Shown here: positions 42,792 through 51,740 of the stretch, in pieces | Layout: each line of letters begins with the position of its first letter | How positions within the stretch are numbered: the first letter of the stretch is position 1 | Source: Streptomyces peucetius | GTDB lineage: Bacteria; Actinomycetota; Actinomycetes; Streptomycetales; Streptomycetaceae | Assembly: GCF_025854275.1 (NCBI RefSeq) | Contig: NZ_CP107567.1 | Span: 496,001 to 560,000, forward strand | Reading direction: 5' to 3' | Length of the DNA: 64,000 nt | Made by a program: the position numbers and the translations under genes | Notes under the pieces: generated by a model | Told to the model about the DNA's origin: nothing | Seen by the model: the letters and a program-made list of their open reading frames with translations, nothing else | The model's database searches: none

Positions 42792-44068
42792 GAGCGCGGG
42801 GGCGCCTGGCCCCGCCGGTGGACCCGTGCGGCGAGAAGCCCGCCGATCGGACCGGTGACCAGTCCCCACAGGGCCGCCAGACCGAGCGCCGGCCACAGGT
42901 TCGGCCGCAGCGCCACCTCGCCGGCGAGGTCGCCGCCGAGATCCCCGATGCCCAGCAGCGACAGGCCGTAGTGGGCGTAGAGCCGTACGAGCAGGCACAC
43001 GGTCAGCACGGTGAGGACGAGTGCGACAGCCATGTGCAGTGCGTGCTGCCACAGCCGTGTCCGGGCCGGTGAGCGGACCGCCATCACGAAGGCGGCCGCC
43101 GTCACGAGCACGACGGCGGCCACCAGCAGCCACCAGGCGCGGCCGTCGCGTTCGGTGAGGGTGGAGAGGTCGAGGCGGGACATACCACCGGTACGGAGCA
43201 CCTCGTCGAGGAGTTGCGGCATCGGCAGGCCGAAGGGCCCCTCAACCCTGCCCTCCCAGGACGCGCCGAGGCCGATGGTGAGGGCCAGCCAGACCAGATT
43301 GGGCAGGCCGAGGAAGATGACGGCGAAGGTGTCGGCGGTGCTGTCGCGGGTCAGCGCGACCACGATGCCGATGACGATGCCCCCCGCGACGTAGGCGAGC
43401 AGCAGGGCGACCATGGCGTACGCGGCGGGGCGCACGGATTCCTGGAAGCGCAGCAGCCGGGCGGGGAGCGGGGCGCCGCGGGACACCAGTACCGCCAGGG
43501 CGAGGACTGCGGCGAGCCACAGCAGGCCGAAGACGAGGGTGAGCGGCAGGTCGGTGCGGAAGCCCACGCGCGGGCCGGCGTCCAGCAGTTCCTCCAGGAA
43601 TCCTCCCGTGGGGTCCTCGATCGGGATGGTGAAGGTGTGGCGCGCGAGGGCACTGAGGCCGATCAGGGCGAGCAGCCACAGGACGGCCAGCCGGGCGGCC
43701 CAGCCCGCCAGTTCGCGTGCGGAGGCGACGGCCCGGTGGCGCAGGGGCCGCAGGAAGCCGGCGGCGACGGTGAGGGCTCCGACGAGGGACACGGAGAGCG
43801 GCAGGGCGGTGAGCCCGGCTCTGGTCTCGGCGATCAGGCCGGCCTCTCCGGCGACTTCCACCGTGCCGCCGGCCGCCATCACGACGAGCGCCGCGACGAC
43901 CGGCAGGAAGCCGCCGTCCGGGAGATCCGCCGCACCGGCCGCCCACAGTCCGAGCGCCGCGACGACGGCCATGACGACGAGGCCGCCGAGCACGGCGGCG
44001 AGTGCGTGGGCCCAGCCGTGGGCCGGACGGGCCGCGCTGCCGGGGCTGCTCGGTGCCTGCTGACTCAC
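42785..44068 (-). CDS. Streptophobe-family membrane protein
   Basis: 427 residues, nearly all membrane: about nine to ten helices, starting AHALAAVLGGLVVMAVVAAL. The P-L-R-H-R / R-F-Q-E-S-V-R-P-A-A-Y-A-M segment and the G-L-P-N-L-V-W-L block are characteristic of the streptophobe family, a Streptomyces-specific group of unknown function. It converges with the kinase gene and overlaps its last 7 bp. It sits between two genes of the same signalling neighbourhood. Confidence 0.85.
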   Translation of the reverse strand: MSQQAPSSPGSAARPAHGWAHALAAVLGGLVVMAVVAALGLWAAGAADLPDGGFLPVVAALVVMAAGGTVEVAGEAGLIAETRAGLTALPLSVSLVGALTVAAGFLRPLRHRAVASARELAGWAARLAVLWLLALIGLSALARHTFTIPIEDPTGGFLEELLDAGPRVGFRTDLPLTLVFGLLWLAAVLALAVLVSRGAPLPARLLRFQESVRPAAYAMVALLLAYVAGGIVIGIVVALTRDSTADTFAVIFLGLPNLVWLALTIGLGASWEGRVEGPFGLPMPQLLDEVLRTGGMSRLDLSTLTERDGRAWWLLVAAVVLVTAAAFVMAVRSPARTRLWQHALHMAVALVLTVLTVCLLVRLYAHYGLSLLGIGDLGGDLAGEVALRPNLWPALGLAALWGLVTGPIGGLLAARVHRRGQAPPRSQ

Positions 44069-44226
44069 GCTGCCACGCTATGCACGGCCGGTGCGACGCG
44101 CTCCTCGGGTGGGCCGACCGCGTCGGCTTGCGGGTTGCCCCGACCGGGGGAACACAATGGTGCATATCGGTAAGTACGGAAGAAATGGTCTGTCTTCCGT
44201 CTCCCTACTCCAGGGAAGAAGAGCCC

Positions 44227-45531
44227 GTGAGTGCCGAACCTCCCTCCCCCGGCCGCCCGACCGGTCCTCCGTCGGGCCCGCTCTCGGGCCCGTCACAGCC
44301 GGGCCCCACTCCCCCGCCACCGCCCGGCGAACCGTCCGGCGCAGGCCCGTCGGGCCCGCCGAGCGGACCGGGCGGACCGGAAGGCCCAGGCGCGCCGGGG
44401 GCCGGAGGTTCGCAGGAGGGCCCGGGCCGGCCGTGGTGGCGGTCGGTGCCGCGGATCGCCGCGATCGCCGTCGCGGTGGTCGTGGCCGTGGTCCTCGCCG
44501 TGGTGCTGACCCGCCCGGACGGCACGGCGGGCGGTGGGGCCGCGGGGGGCGGCGGTGAGATCTTCCTCCAGGCCGCGGGCTCGGCCGGGCCCGATCCCTT
44601 CACCGAGTCGACGGCGAAGGAGAGTTCGCCGCCCGCCTCGACGCCCACCGCCGAGCCCAGCGGTTCGACGGCGAGCCCGAACGTCACCCGCAGCGTCGAA
44701 GGATCGGCGCCGGGACTGTACGGCGGCACCCGCAAGGTGGCCAGCTGCGACGTGGAACAACAGATCAGGGCGCTGAGCGCCGACCCGGCCAAGAACCGGG
44801 CCTTCGCCGAGGTCCAGCGCATCGAGCCGTCCCAGGTGCCGGCGCATCTGCGTTCGCTCACCCCGGTGCAGCTGCGGATGGACACGCGCGTCACCAACCA
44901 CGGCTACCGGGACGGTGCGCCGACCGCCTACCAGGCGGTGCTGCAGGCCGGCACCGCCGTGCTGGTCGACGACCGGGGTGTGCCCAGGGTCCGCTGCGCC
45001 TGCGGCAATCCGCTGACGCCGCCCGTGGCGCAGCAGGACCCGCGGACGACCGGTGACCCGTGGCCGGGCTACCGGGCCTCCAATGTCGTCGTCGTGGCAC
45101 CGGCGGACCGGCCCGTCAAGGAGTTCATCCTCCGTGACGACGACGAGTGGATCAAGCGGCCGGCGGGTGACACGGGCGCACGGGACAAGGAGACGAAGCC
45201 CCCCGCCCGTGAACCGTCGCCCTCCCCGGCCACCTCCCCGCCCGACGGCACCCGCCCCTCCGAGGAGCACCCCGACTCGCCCCCGTCCGAGCCTTCGCCG
45301 GAGGAGCCGCCGACGGCGCCGCCGCCCGAGTCGGATCCGCCGCCGGACGGACCGTCGGAACCCGCGCAGCCCCCGTCCGAACCCGCTCCGGAGTCCGGCG
45401 CCGACTCGCCGGACGGACCGGCCCCCGACGGACCGGCCCCCGACGGACCAGTTCCGGACGCCCCCGGACCTGCCGCCCCGGGGCCCGCCGGTCCCGGTGT
45501 CGGCGCACCCGGGCCGGGCGAGACGCCTTAG
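44227..45531 (+). CDS. DUF6777-containing single-span membrane protein
   Basis: 434 residues from GTG 44227 (GGGAAGAAGAG upstream). The Pro/Gly-rich cytosolic N-terminus is followed by one transmembrane helix (IAAIAVAVVVAVVLAVVLT) and an outside domain with EIFLQAAGSAGPDPFTESTA and RALSADPAKNRAFAEVQRI, the DUF6777 pattern, and VRCACGNPLTPP with a Cys pair. A Pro/Asp/Ser tail of about 120 residues may cross the wall. The function is unknown. The same family is often near FHA and kinase genes in Streptomyces. The type of DNA repeat PDGPAPDGP near the end is striking. Confidence 0.8.
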   Translation: MSAEPPSPGRPTGPPSGPLSGPSQPGPTPPPPPGEPSGAGPSGPPSGPGGPEGPGAPGAGGSQEGPGRPWWRSVPRIAAIAVAVVVAVVLAVVLTRPDGTAGGGAAGGGGEIFLQAAGSAGPDPFTESTAKESSPPASTPTAEPSGSTASPNVTRSVEGSAPGLYGGTRKVASCDVEQQIRALSADPAKNRAFAEVQRIEPSQVPAHLRSLTPVQLRMDTRVTNHGYRDGAPTAYQAVLQAGTAVLVDDRGVPRVRCACGNPLTPPVAQQDPRTTGDPWPGYRASNVVVVAPADRPVKEFILRDDDEWIKRPAGDTGARDKETKPPAREPSPSPATSPPDGTRPSEEHPDSPPSEPSPEEPPTAPPPESDPPPDGPSEPAQPPSEPAPESGADSPDGPAPDGPAPDGPVPDAPGPAAPGPAGPGVGAPGPGETP

Positions 45532-45666
45532 CAGCGGGTCTCCGCACCGCGCAAGGGGGCGTGAACCGCCGTCGGCGGGCGGGGCTATGGGTGGCGTCAC
45601 CATTTCTCGCCGTACGGGCCGTTCCTACTGTGACCGGAATCGTTCCGTCACCCGTGGGAGGTCCCG

Positions 45667-46944
45667 ATGCCACCGCGTCAACGCCGCGTACGCCCGTACG
45701 GACCGATCCGCGCCCGGGCGGCCGTCCGCCGACTGCGCCGTACGGCCGGCCGGCTGGGCGCCGCACTCGCCGTGGCCGCGGGTGGCCTCCTCCTCTCCCC
45801 CGTGCCCGCCGCGCACGCGGCCGTCAGCCTGGAGCGCGTCGGCGACTTCGGCGCCGATCCCGGCAATCTGGACATGTACGTGTACCGGTCGGCGTCCCTG
45901 ACCCCGGACCCGGCGGTCGTGGTGGCGCTGCACGGCTGCACCCAGAGCGCCCAGGTCTACGCCGACAACTCGGGGCTCACGACCTTCGCCGACCGGCACG
46001 GCTTCCTGCTGGTCCTCGCCGGCACGACGTCGGCGAACAACATCAACAGCTGCTTCAACTGGTTCCAGGCGACGGACAACCGGCGCGGGCAGGGCGAGGC
46101 CGCCTCCATCCGTCAGATGGCCGCGTACGCCGAGGCGGCCTACGGCGCGGATCCGGCGCGCACGTTCGTCACCGGCCTCTCGGCGGGCGGCGCGATGACT
46201 TCGGTCATGCTCGCCACCTATCCGGACGTCTTCGAGGCCGGTGCGGTGGTCGCCGGGCTTCCGTACGACTGCACCCGGGACACCGGCCCGTTCGTCTGCA
46301 TGAACCCGGGCACGGACCGTACGCCGCAGGTGTGGGCCCAGCGGGTGCGGGACGCGTATCCCGCGTACACGGGCCCCTGGCCGCGGGTGGCCGTCTGGCA
46401 CGGCGACGACGACAGCACGGTCTCCCCGGTGAACGCACGGGAGCTGAGGGACCAGTGGACCGCCGTGCACGCGCTCGGCCAGGCGCCGGACAGGACGTCG
46501 GTGATCGGACCGAACGGGACCCGCAGGGAGCAGTATCTGGATGCGAGCGGTCGGGTCGCCGTCGAGGTGGACCGGGTGCCGTCGACCGGGCACGGGACGC
46601 CGGTGGACCCGGGCAGCGGCCCGGAGCAGTGCGGGCGGACGGGCACCGCGCACTTCATCGACTCGATCTGCTCCAGCCTGTGGATCACCGACTTCTTCGG
46701 GCTGACCGGTGGCGTGAGCCCCGACCCGGACCCGGGCCCCGGCCCCGGCGACCCCGAGCCGCCGGCGTGCTGGACGGCGAGCAACTACGCGCACGTCCGG
46801 GCGGGCCGGGCGACGACCACCGGCGGCCATGTGTGCGCCAAGGGGTCCGGTCAGCACATGGGGCTCTACAACACCTTCGTCACGCACACCCTCAAGGAGT
46901 CGCCGGCAGGGCACTACACGCTCGCCGACGGCGGCTGCCCCTGA
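45667..46944 (+). CDS. Secreted PHB-depolymerase-family esterase
   Basis: 425 residues. Signal peptide LGAALAVAAGGLLLSPVPAA-HA. The esterase_phd domain has VVALHGCTQSAQVYADNSG (oxyanion), FVTGLSAGGAMTSVMLATYP (lipase box with the nucleophile Ser), and WHGDDDSTVSP (Asp). A Pro/Gly/Asp linker joins a small C-terminal Cys-rich domain (CWTASNYAHVRAGRATTTGG, GQHMGLYNTFVTHTLK) that probably binds polymer or polysaccharide. It hydrolyses extracellular polyesters or acetyl/feruloyl esters. A 3HB-oligomer hydrolase-like gene follows 49 bp downstream, which supports a polyhydroxybutyrate substrate. Confidence 0.9.
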   Translation: MPPRQRRVRPYGPIRARAAVRRLRRTAGRLGAALAVAAGGLLLSPVPAAHAAVSLERVGDFGADPGNLDMYVYRSASLTPDPAVVVALHGCTQSAQVYADNSGLTTFADRHGFLLVLAGTTSANNINSCFNWFQATDNRRGQGEAASIRQMAAYAEAAYGADPARTFVTGLSAGGAMTSVMLATYPDVFEAGAVVAGLPYDCTRDTGPFVCMNPGTDRTPQVWAQRVRDAYPAYTGPWPRVAVWHGDDDSTVSPVNARELRDQWTAVHALGQAPDRTSVIGPNGTRREQYLDASGRVAVEVDRVPSTGHGTPVDPGSGPEQCGRTGTAHFIDSICSSLWITDFFGLTGGVSPDPDPGPGPGDPEPPACWTASNYAHVRAGRATTTGGHVCAKGSGQHMGLYNTFVTHTLKESPAGHYTLADGGCP

Positions 46945-46993
46945 CCGCCCGCCCCGCTGCCCCGTTCGCCACTTCCCACCAGGAGGCCCTTCC

Positions 46994-48430
46994 GTGCCGT
47001 TCGTCCTTCCGCCAGACATCCCTCCCGCGCGCCGCAGACGCTCCGGTGCGGGCAGGCGCGCCGCAGGGGCGGTCACCGGCGCCGCGCTGCTGCTCGGCCT
47101 GACCGCCGTCCCCGCCGCCCAGGCCGGTGAGCCGGGCCATTGCGTACGGCAGCAGACGCTGCGGGTGCCCGGCGCCGAGCGCCAGGAGGTGTCCTGCCTC
47201 GACGAACTGACCACCGCGGGGACGGTCGCCTCCGGGCACACCGACGAGGCCGACTGGGCGGGTCTGACACCGGCGGGACTCGAGGTGCCCAGCGGCGTTC
47301 CCGGCATCCAGATCGACGGCTACTTCCCCGACGGCTCGGCCACGAACACCAACCACGGGTGGATGCACGACTCCCAGTTCGTCGTCCGGCTGCCCGACCG
47401 CTGGAACGGCGGCCTGGTCGTCGCCGGCTCCCCGGGGCTGCGGGAGCAGTACGCCAACGACCGGGCGATATCGGACTGGGTGCTCTCCCGCGGCTACGCC
47501 TTCGCCGCGACGGACAAGGGCAACACCGGTGCCGCGTTCCACCGGGACGGACGGCGTCCCGGTGACGCGATCGCCGAGTGGAACGAGCGGGTCACCCAGC
47601 TGACCAGGGCCGCCCGTGCCGTCGTCACCCAGCGGTACCACCGTCCTCCGGACCGCACTCTCGCCACCGGCATGTCGAACGGCGGCTACCTGGTGCGCTG
47701 GCAGCTGGAGAACCGTCCCGAGCTGTACGACGGCGGAGTGGACTGGGAGGGCACGCTCTGGCGTACGGAGGGTCCCAACCTGCTGACGTTCCTGCCGCCC
47801 GCGCTGCGCGCCTACCCGGTGTACGCGGCGGGCGGCGCCGGTGCCGAGCGGGCGCACCGGGAGATGGTCGCGGCCGGATACCCGGCGGGCTCCGAATTCC
47901 TGTGGCCGTACCACCACCGGTACTACTGGGACCTGACGCAGCGGATCTACCGCGAGGAGCTGGACCCCGCCTTCGACGGGGCCACGGAGGCCGGGGCCCC
48001 CTTCTGCGCGCCGGGGGCGCCCGCCTGCGACGCGGACTACGACTACGCGTCGCGGCCCCGCGAGGTGCACCGGGCCGTGGACCGGATCGCGTTGACGGGC
48101 CGCATCGGGAAGCCGCTCATCACGCTGCACGGCACGCTGGACGTGCTGCTGCCCATCGGCGAGGGTTCGGACGTGTACGCGCGAATGGTCCGCGACGCCG
48201 GGCGGGACGGGATGTTCCGTTACTACCGTGTCGAGGGCGGCACGCACGTCGACTCGCTGTACGACGTCTTCCCCGACCGGCTGCGGCCGTTGACGCCGTG
48301 TCACCGGTCGGCGTTCACGGCGATGGAGGACTGGATCGCGCAGCGCGGCACGCCGGCGGCGAGCCACACGGTGGCCATGCCCGGCGACGGGCGGGATCCG
48401 CTCACCGAGTGCCCGCTGGGACGCCGGTAG
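46994..48430 (+). CDS. Secreted 3-hydroxybutyrate-oligomer hydrolase-like (tannase-type) esterase
   Basis: 478 residues from GTG 46994 (CAGGAGG upstream). Signal peptide RAAGAVTGAALLLGLTAVPA-AQA. LATGMSNGGYLVRWQLENRP holds the nucleophile Ser in the GxSNGG box, SEFLWPYHHRYYWDLTQRIY and CAPGAPACDADYDY are family-typical, and the C-terminal HGTLDVLLPIGEGSD and EGGTHVDSLYD contribute the Asp and His. Full length. It would finish degradation of oligomers released by the neighbouring depolymerase. A hairpin terminator follows the stop. Confidence 0.87.
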   Translation: MPFVLPPDIPPARRRRSGAGRRAAGAVTGAALLLGLTAVPAAQAGEPGHCVRQQTLRVPGAERQEVSCLDELTTAGTVASGHTDEADWAGLTPAGLEVPSGVPGIQIDGYFPDGSATNTNHGWMHDSQFVVRLPDRWNGGLVVAGSPGLREQYANDRAISDWVLSRGYAFAATDKGNTGAAFHRDGRRPGDAIAEWNERVTQLTRAARAVVTQRYHRPPDRTLATGMSNGGYLVRWQLENRPELYDGGVDWEGTLWRTEGPNLLTFLPPALRAYPVYAAGGAGAERAHREMVAAGYPAGSEFLWPYHHRYYWDLTQRIYREELDPAFDGATEAGAPFCAPGAPACDADYDYASRPREVHRAVDRIALTGRIGKPLITLHGTLDVLLPIGEGSDVYARMVRDAGRDGMFRYYRVEGGTHVDSLYDVFPDRLRPLTPCHRSAFTAMEDWIAQRGTPAASHTVAMPGDGRDPLTECPLGRR

Positions 48431-48437
48431 CGGCGCC

Positions 48438-48480
48438 GGCCCCACCGGTCCGTCTCGAGGAAGGGCGGACCGGCGGGGCC
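48438..48480. terminator. Hairpin after the esterase pair
   Basis: GGCCCCACCGGTCCG (48438-48452) pairs with CGGACCGGCGGGGCC (48466-48480), with one mismatch that can form G-U in the RNA, around a 13-nt loop, just after the stop codon. Confidence 0.8.
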
Positions 48481-48530
48481 GTCGGTACGCGCCGGCCGCA
48501 CGGTCGGCGGCGCGGCATAGGATGCGCCGC

Positions 48531-49514
48531 ATGGAACAGCGGGTATTGGGCAGGACCGGCCGGAACGTCTCCGTGGTGGGACTGGGCACCTGGCAGCTGG
48601 GCGCGGACTGGGGCGACGTCGCGGAGGACGAGGCGCTGACCGTGCTCGACGCGGCAGTGGAGTCGGGTGTCACGTTCTTCGACACGGCCGACGTGTACGG
48701 CGACGGGCGCAGCGAGCAGCTCATCGGCCGGTATCTGCGTGAGCGGCCGGACGCGGACGTGTTCACGGCGACCAAGATGGGGCGCCGCGCCGATCAGCTC
48801 CCGGAGAACTACGTACTGGACAACTTCCGCGCGTGGAACGACCGATCGCGCAAGAACCTCGGCGTGGACCGGCTCGACCTGGTGCAGCTGCACTGCCCGC
48901 CGACCCCCGTGTACGCGTCCGACGAGGTCTTCGACGCGCTGGACACACTGGTGGCGGAGGAGCGGATCGCCGCGTACGGCGTGAGTGTGGAGACCTGCGA
49001 GGAGGCGCTCGCCGCGATCGCCCGGCCCGGCACCGCGAGCGTCCAGATCATCCTCAACCCGTTCCGGCTCAAGCCGCTCGAGGAGGTCCTCCCGGCCGCC
49101 GCGGAGGCCGGGGTCGGCATCATCGCGCGGGTGCCGCTCGCGTCGGGGCTGCTCTCCGGCAAATACACCGAGGACACCGTCTTCGCCGCCGACGACCACC
49201 GGACGTACAACCGGCACGGCGAGGCGTTCGACCAGGGCGAGACCTTCTCCGGCGTCGACTTCGCGACGGGTGTGGAGGCGGCCGCCGAGTTCGCCGAGCT
49301 CGCCGGACCGGACCGCACACCGGCCGGTACGGCGCTGCGCTGGGTCGTCCAGCAGCCGGGCGTGACCAGTGTGATCCCTGGCGCGCGCTCCGCCGCTCAG
49401 GCCCGCGCCAACGCCGCCGCCGCGGACGGGCCGCCGCTGCCGCAGAGCACGCTGGACGCGGTCCGCGAGCTGTACGACCGGCGCATCCGGCCCCAGGTGC
49501 ACGAGCGCTGGTAA
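48531..49514 (+). CDS. Aldo/keto reductase
   Basis: 327 residues from ATG 48531 (an ATG at 48522 is also in frame). VLGRTGRNVSVVGLGTWQLG is the AKR start, and FFDTADVYGDGRSEQLIGRY holds the catalytic Asp and Tyr. The expected Lys and His are in DVFTATKMGRR and LVQLHCPP. IPGARSAAQARANAAAA is the cofactor-binding end. It is a cytosolic NADPH-dependent reductase with unknown substrate. A 54-bp tandem repeat starts at its stop codon. Confidence 0.92.
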   Translation: MEQRVLGRTGRNVSVVGLGTWQLGADWGDVAEDEALTVLDAAVESGVTFFDTADVYGDGRSEQLIGRYLRERPDADVFTATKMGRRADQLPENYVLDNFRAWNDRSRKNLGVDRLDLVQLHCPPTPVYASDEVFDALDTLVAEERIAAYGVSVETCEEALAAIARPGTASVQIILNPFRLKPLEEVLPAAAEAGVGIIARVPLASGLLSGKYTEDTVFAADDHRTYNRHGEAFDQGETFSGVDFATGVEAAAEFAELAGPDRTPAGTALRWVVQQPGVTSVIPGARSAAQARANAAAADGPPLPQSTLDAVRELYDRRIRPQVHERW

Positions 49515-49620
49515 CCGCGGCCGTCCGGCGCCGCGCCCCCGCCTCGGCCACGGTTTGCCGGACCGGGACCGCGGCCGTCCGGCGCCGCGCCCCCGCCTCG
49601 GCCACGGTTTGCCGGACCGG
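49514..49620. repeat. 54-bp tandem direct duplication
   Basis: The 54-bp unit starting ACCGCGGCCGTCCGGCGCCG at 49514 is repeated exactly from 49568 to 49620. Each copy contains CGGCCACGGTTTGCCGGACCG with an inverted-repeat core (CGGTTTGCCGG-like). It follows the aldo/keto reductase stop. Confidence 0.9.
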
Positions 49621-49664
49621 CAAGGAATGTCGCCTCCCGCCGGTCCGGGGTTCAGGCTGGAGGT

Positions 49665-49871
49665 ATGAGCGAGAACAGTGTTTTCCGAGCACCGGAGGGT
49701 GCGGGGGACGTCCCGGTCGCCGGTGACGGCACGGCCCGCGGGTCGGCCGCACCGGAACCGCCTGCCGGTGGCAGTGATGCCGACGTCTTCGACGGACCCG
49801 CGGAGGCCGAGGTGTCACGGCGCGTGACGGGCCGGCGCAGCCATGGTCTGGACACTCTCATGGGCTGGTAG
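49665..49871 (+). CDS. Small acidic hypothetical protein
   Basis: 68 residues from ATG 49665. It is disordered and Gly/Ala/Pro/Asp-rich (VFRAPEGAGDVPVAGDGTAR), ending RRVTGRRSHGLDTLMGW. GGAGG sits only 1 nt before the ATG, which is unusually close. It could be a small secreted or regulatory peptide or a chance frame. The last 15 residues are the only part with natural-looking, mixed composition. Confidence 0.4.
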   Translation: MSENSVFRAPEGAGDVPVAGDGTARGSAAPEPPAGGSDADVFDGPAEAEVSRRVTGRRSHGLDTLMGW

Positions 49872-49988
49872 CCGGGGCCTCCCGGGCGTGCCGCACCGGT
49901 CCCGGCGGGGCCGCCCCGAGGCGGCGGCCATTCGGCTGTCCGCGCTGCCACCGGCGGATATACCGCTCAGATTGGGTACCCGCTATGC

Positions 49989-50381
49989 ATGGTCACTTTC
50001 AACCAGCCGGCCGGGGAGGTCGACACGCTCCCCATGGCCAGTGAAGGAGCACCCGCGGTCATCGTCTTCGGACTGATTGTGGTCGGGCTGCTTGTGCTGC
50101 TCGTATGGATCGTCTGGCAGGTGGGCGCGAACCGGCGGCGTGACGCGCCGCCGCGGGAGGACGAGCAGCCGAGGCGCCCGGACCACCAGACCCATTACGA
50201 AGCGCGTCTGGAGCCGGACGAGTTCGACATCAGCGAAGGTCACGAGGTCCCGGGCCGACTGACGCCTCACGAGTTGCACGGCTACGGGAACATGGGGGCC
50301 CGCCCGGCACCCGAGAAGAAGCCGCCCCGCGACTCCGACGAGGGCGGCGGTGCCTTCGGCAGCGGCGGCCACGGCGGCTGA
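49989..50381 (+). CDS. DUF6479-type single-span membrane protein
   Basis: 130 residues. A short N-terminus leads to a transmembrane helix (AVIVFGLIVVGLLVLLVWIV), followed by a basic, then acidic, disordered tail containing EDEQPRRPDHQTHYEARLEP and LTPHELHGYGNMG, the pattern of DUF6479. Start may be ATG 49989 or ATG 50034. Function unknown. A clear hairpin follows. Confidence 0.75.
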   Translation: MVTFNQPAGEVDTLPMASEGAPAVIVFGLIVVGLLVLLVWIVWQVGANRRRDAPPREDEQPRRPDHQTHYEARLEPDEFDISEGHEVPGRLTPHELHGYGNMGARPAPEKKPPRDSDEGGGAFGSGGHGG

Positions 50382-50397
50382 GACGCCGGACCCCGCG

Positions 50398-50426
50398 ACG
50401 CCGCCGGCCGCAGCGGCCGGCGGCGT
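50398..50426. terminator. Hairpin terminator
   Basis: ACGCCGCCGGCC (50398-50409) and GGCCGGCGGCGT (50415-50426) form a perfect 12-bp stem with a 5-nt loop between converging genes. Confidence 0.85.
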
Positions 50427-50481
50427 TCGAGTCTGCCCGCAAGAGGCCCTGTGCCCCGGGCGTCCCGGCCACCGGGGGGTC

Positions 50482-51018
50482 TCAGCCCCGGGGTGAAGGG
50501 CGCTTGCGGTCATGTCGGCTCTCGTGGGCCGGGCCGCCACCGTGGCGCATCACAGCCGCCGGGACCAGCCAGCAGAGCATGAGCCCGACGACGAGGACGG
50601 CCGCCATCACCAGAGCCGTCGTGTCACCGATCGCGGCCACGCTGCGCAGCACGAGCAACACGGCGAGCGCCACCATGCCGAGCAGCATCACGAGACCCGC
50701 CAGGGCGAGCCGCGAGCCCCACCGGGCAGCTTCGTACTTCAGCCCGCGGCCCGTCACCACGCGGTGGATGCCGACCGGCGCGATCAGCACTCCCGTCGCG
50801 GCCGCCCCCAGCAGCAGGCAGGCCACGTACATGGCCCGGTCGGCATCTCCGAGGGACGGGAAGAGCGGCGTGAAGGCGACGGCCAGCAGAAACGCGAAGA
50901 GCAGCTGAACGCCGGCGAGGGCGACCCTCACCTCACGCAACAGCTCCCCCCACAACCGGTCCAGGCGTTGCTGCTCGCTCTCACGACGCCCTCCCGGGCC
51001 GGTCCGCGCTACTCCCAT
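50482..51018 (-). CDS. DUF6328 family membrane protein
   Basis: 178 residues. SEQQRLDRLWGELLREVRVA and LAGVQLLFAFLLAVAFTPLF are the DUF6328 start, and GDADRAMYVACLLLGAAATG plus two further helices (LALAGLVMLLGMVALAVLLV, TALVMAAVLVVGLMLCWLVP) complete a four-helix membrane protein. Function unknown. On the same strand as the DUF3040 gene, 13 bp after its stop, so the two are probably co-transcribed. Confidence 0.85.
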   Translation of the reverse strand: MGVARTGPGGRRESEQQRLDRLWGELLREVRVALAGVQLLFAFLLAVAFTPLFPSLGDADRAMYVACLLLGAAATGVLIAPVGIHRVVTGRGLKYEAARWGSRLALAGLVMLLGMVALAVLLVLRSVAAIGDTTALVMAAVLVVGLMLCWLVPAAVMRHGGGPAHESRHDRKRPSPRG

Positions 51019-51031
51019 CGACCGCCGCCGT

Positions 51032-51394
51032 TCAGGCCGGCCCGGAATCCCGCTCGCCGCCGCGTTCCCGGCGGCGGCCGGCGAGCCGTTTGGACCAGCG
51101 GCAGACGAGCACGAGCAGACCGACCAGGGTCAGCGCCCACGTGGTGGCGAAGGCCCAGATGAGACCGGGCGCCGAGGTGGACGCCGCCATCACCAGAAGG
51201 ACGCAGGTCAACGCCGCCAGCACGCACACGGCGGCGGCGAGCAGATGCGAGCGGAACCCGTGGGTGACCCGCGCGAGCGGCGGGCCCGGGCTCATCGTCC
51301 GCAGGCGACGGTCCAGGAGCGCGTCGGCGCGCAGATCCCGTTCGATCTCGGCGAGGATCAGCCGTTCCGGCTCGGAGAGTCCGGGTCCGTCCAT
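51032..51394 (-). CDS. DUF3040 membrane protein
   Basis: 120 residues from ATG 51394 (GGAGG 8 nt upstream). LSEPERLILAEIERDLRADA is the DUF3040 signature helix. It is followed by two membrane helices (LLAAAVCVLAALTCVLLVMA, LIWAFATTWALTLVGLLVLV) and a basic tail. Common in actinomycetes, function unknown. First of a two-gene unit with the DUF6328 gene. Confidence 0.87.
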   Translation of the reverse strand: MDGPGLSEPERLILAEIERDLRADALLDRRLRTMSPGPPLARVTHGFRSHLLAAAVCVLAALTCVLLVMAASTSAPGLIWAFATTWALTLVGLLVLVCRWSKRLAGRRRERGGERDSGPA

Positions 51395-51740
51395 GGCTGG
51401 CACCTCCGTACCTGTCAGACGGTTCGTTCAGTCATCGCCCCGGACGATGTGCGCTTCCGGGTTGTTCTCTCCCTGACGGTCGGGCTCCCGCCCCTGCGTC
51501 ACCACGGCCGGTCTGCAGGTGCGTACCCGTTCCCGCTCGGACCTTCGGCTGCTGATCCTTCCGGTGTCGGCCCGGGTGTCCACGGCTGACACCTCCTCTG
51601 TTCCCTCGGTGCCGGTCGGCGATGCGGCCGGCGCTGCACGATTTCTGTTCCTGCGAGTACCCCGTCCACCCTCCGTCAGTCGCCCGGACGGCGGGGGCGG
51701 GCGGACGCTTCGGCGGGCCGTCGCGGGGCACCCGGACCGC
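51395..51740. other. Divergent intergenic region
   Basis: About 345 bp between the DUF3040 gene and the FAD-Rieske oxidoreductase. No coding signal stands out. It presumably holds two divergent promoters. Confidence 0.4.

Noticed and set aside
45625..48775. Very long minus-strand frames opposite the two esterases
   Set aside because: Antisense shadows; the plus strand has signal peptides, active-site motifs and ribosome sites.
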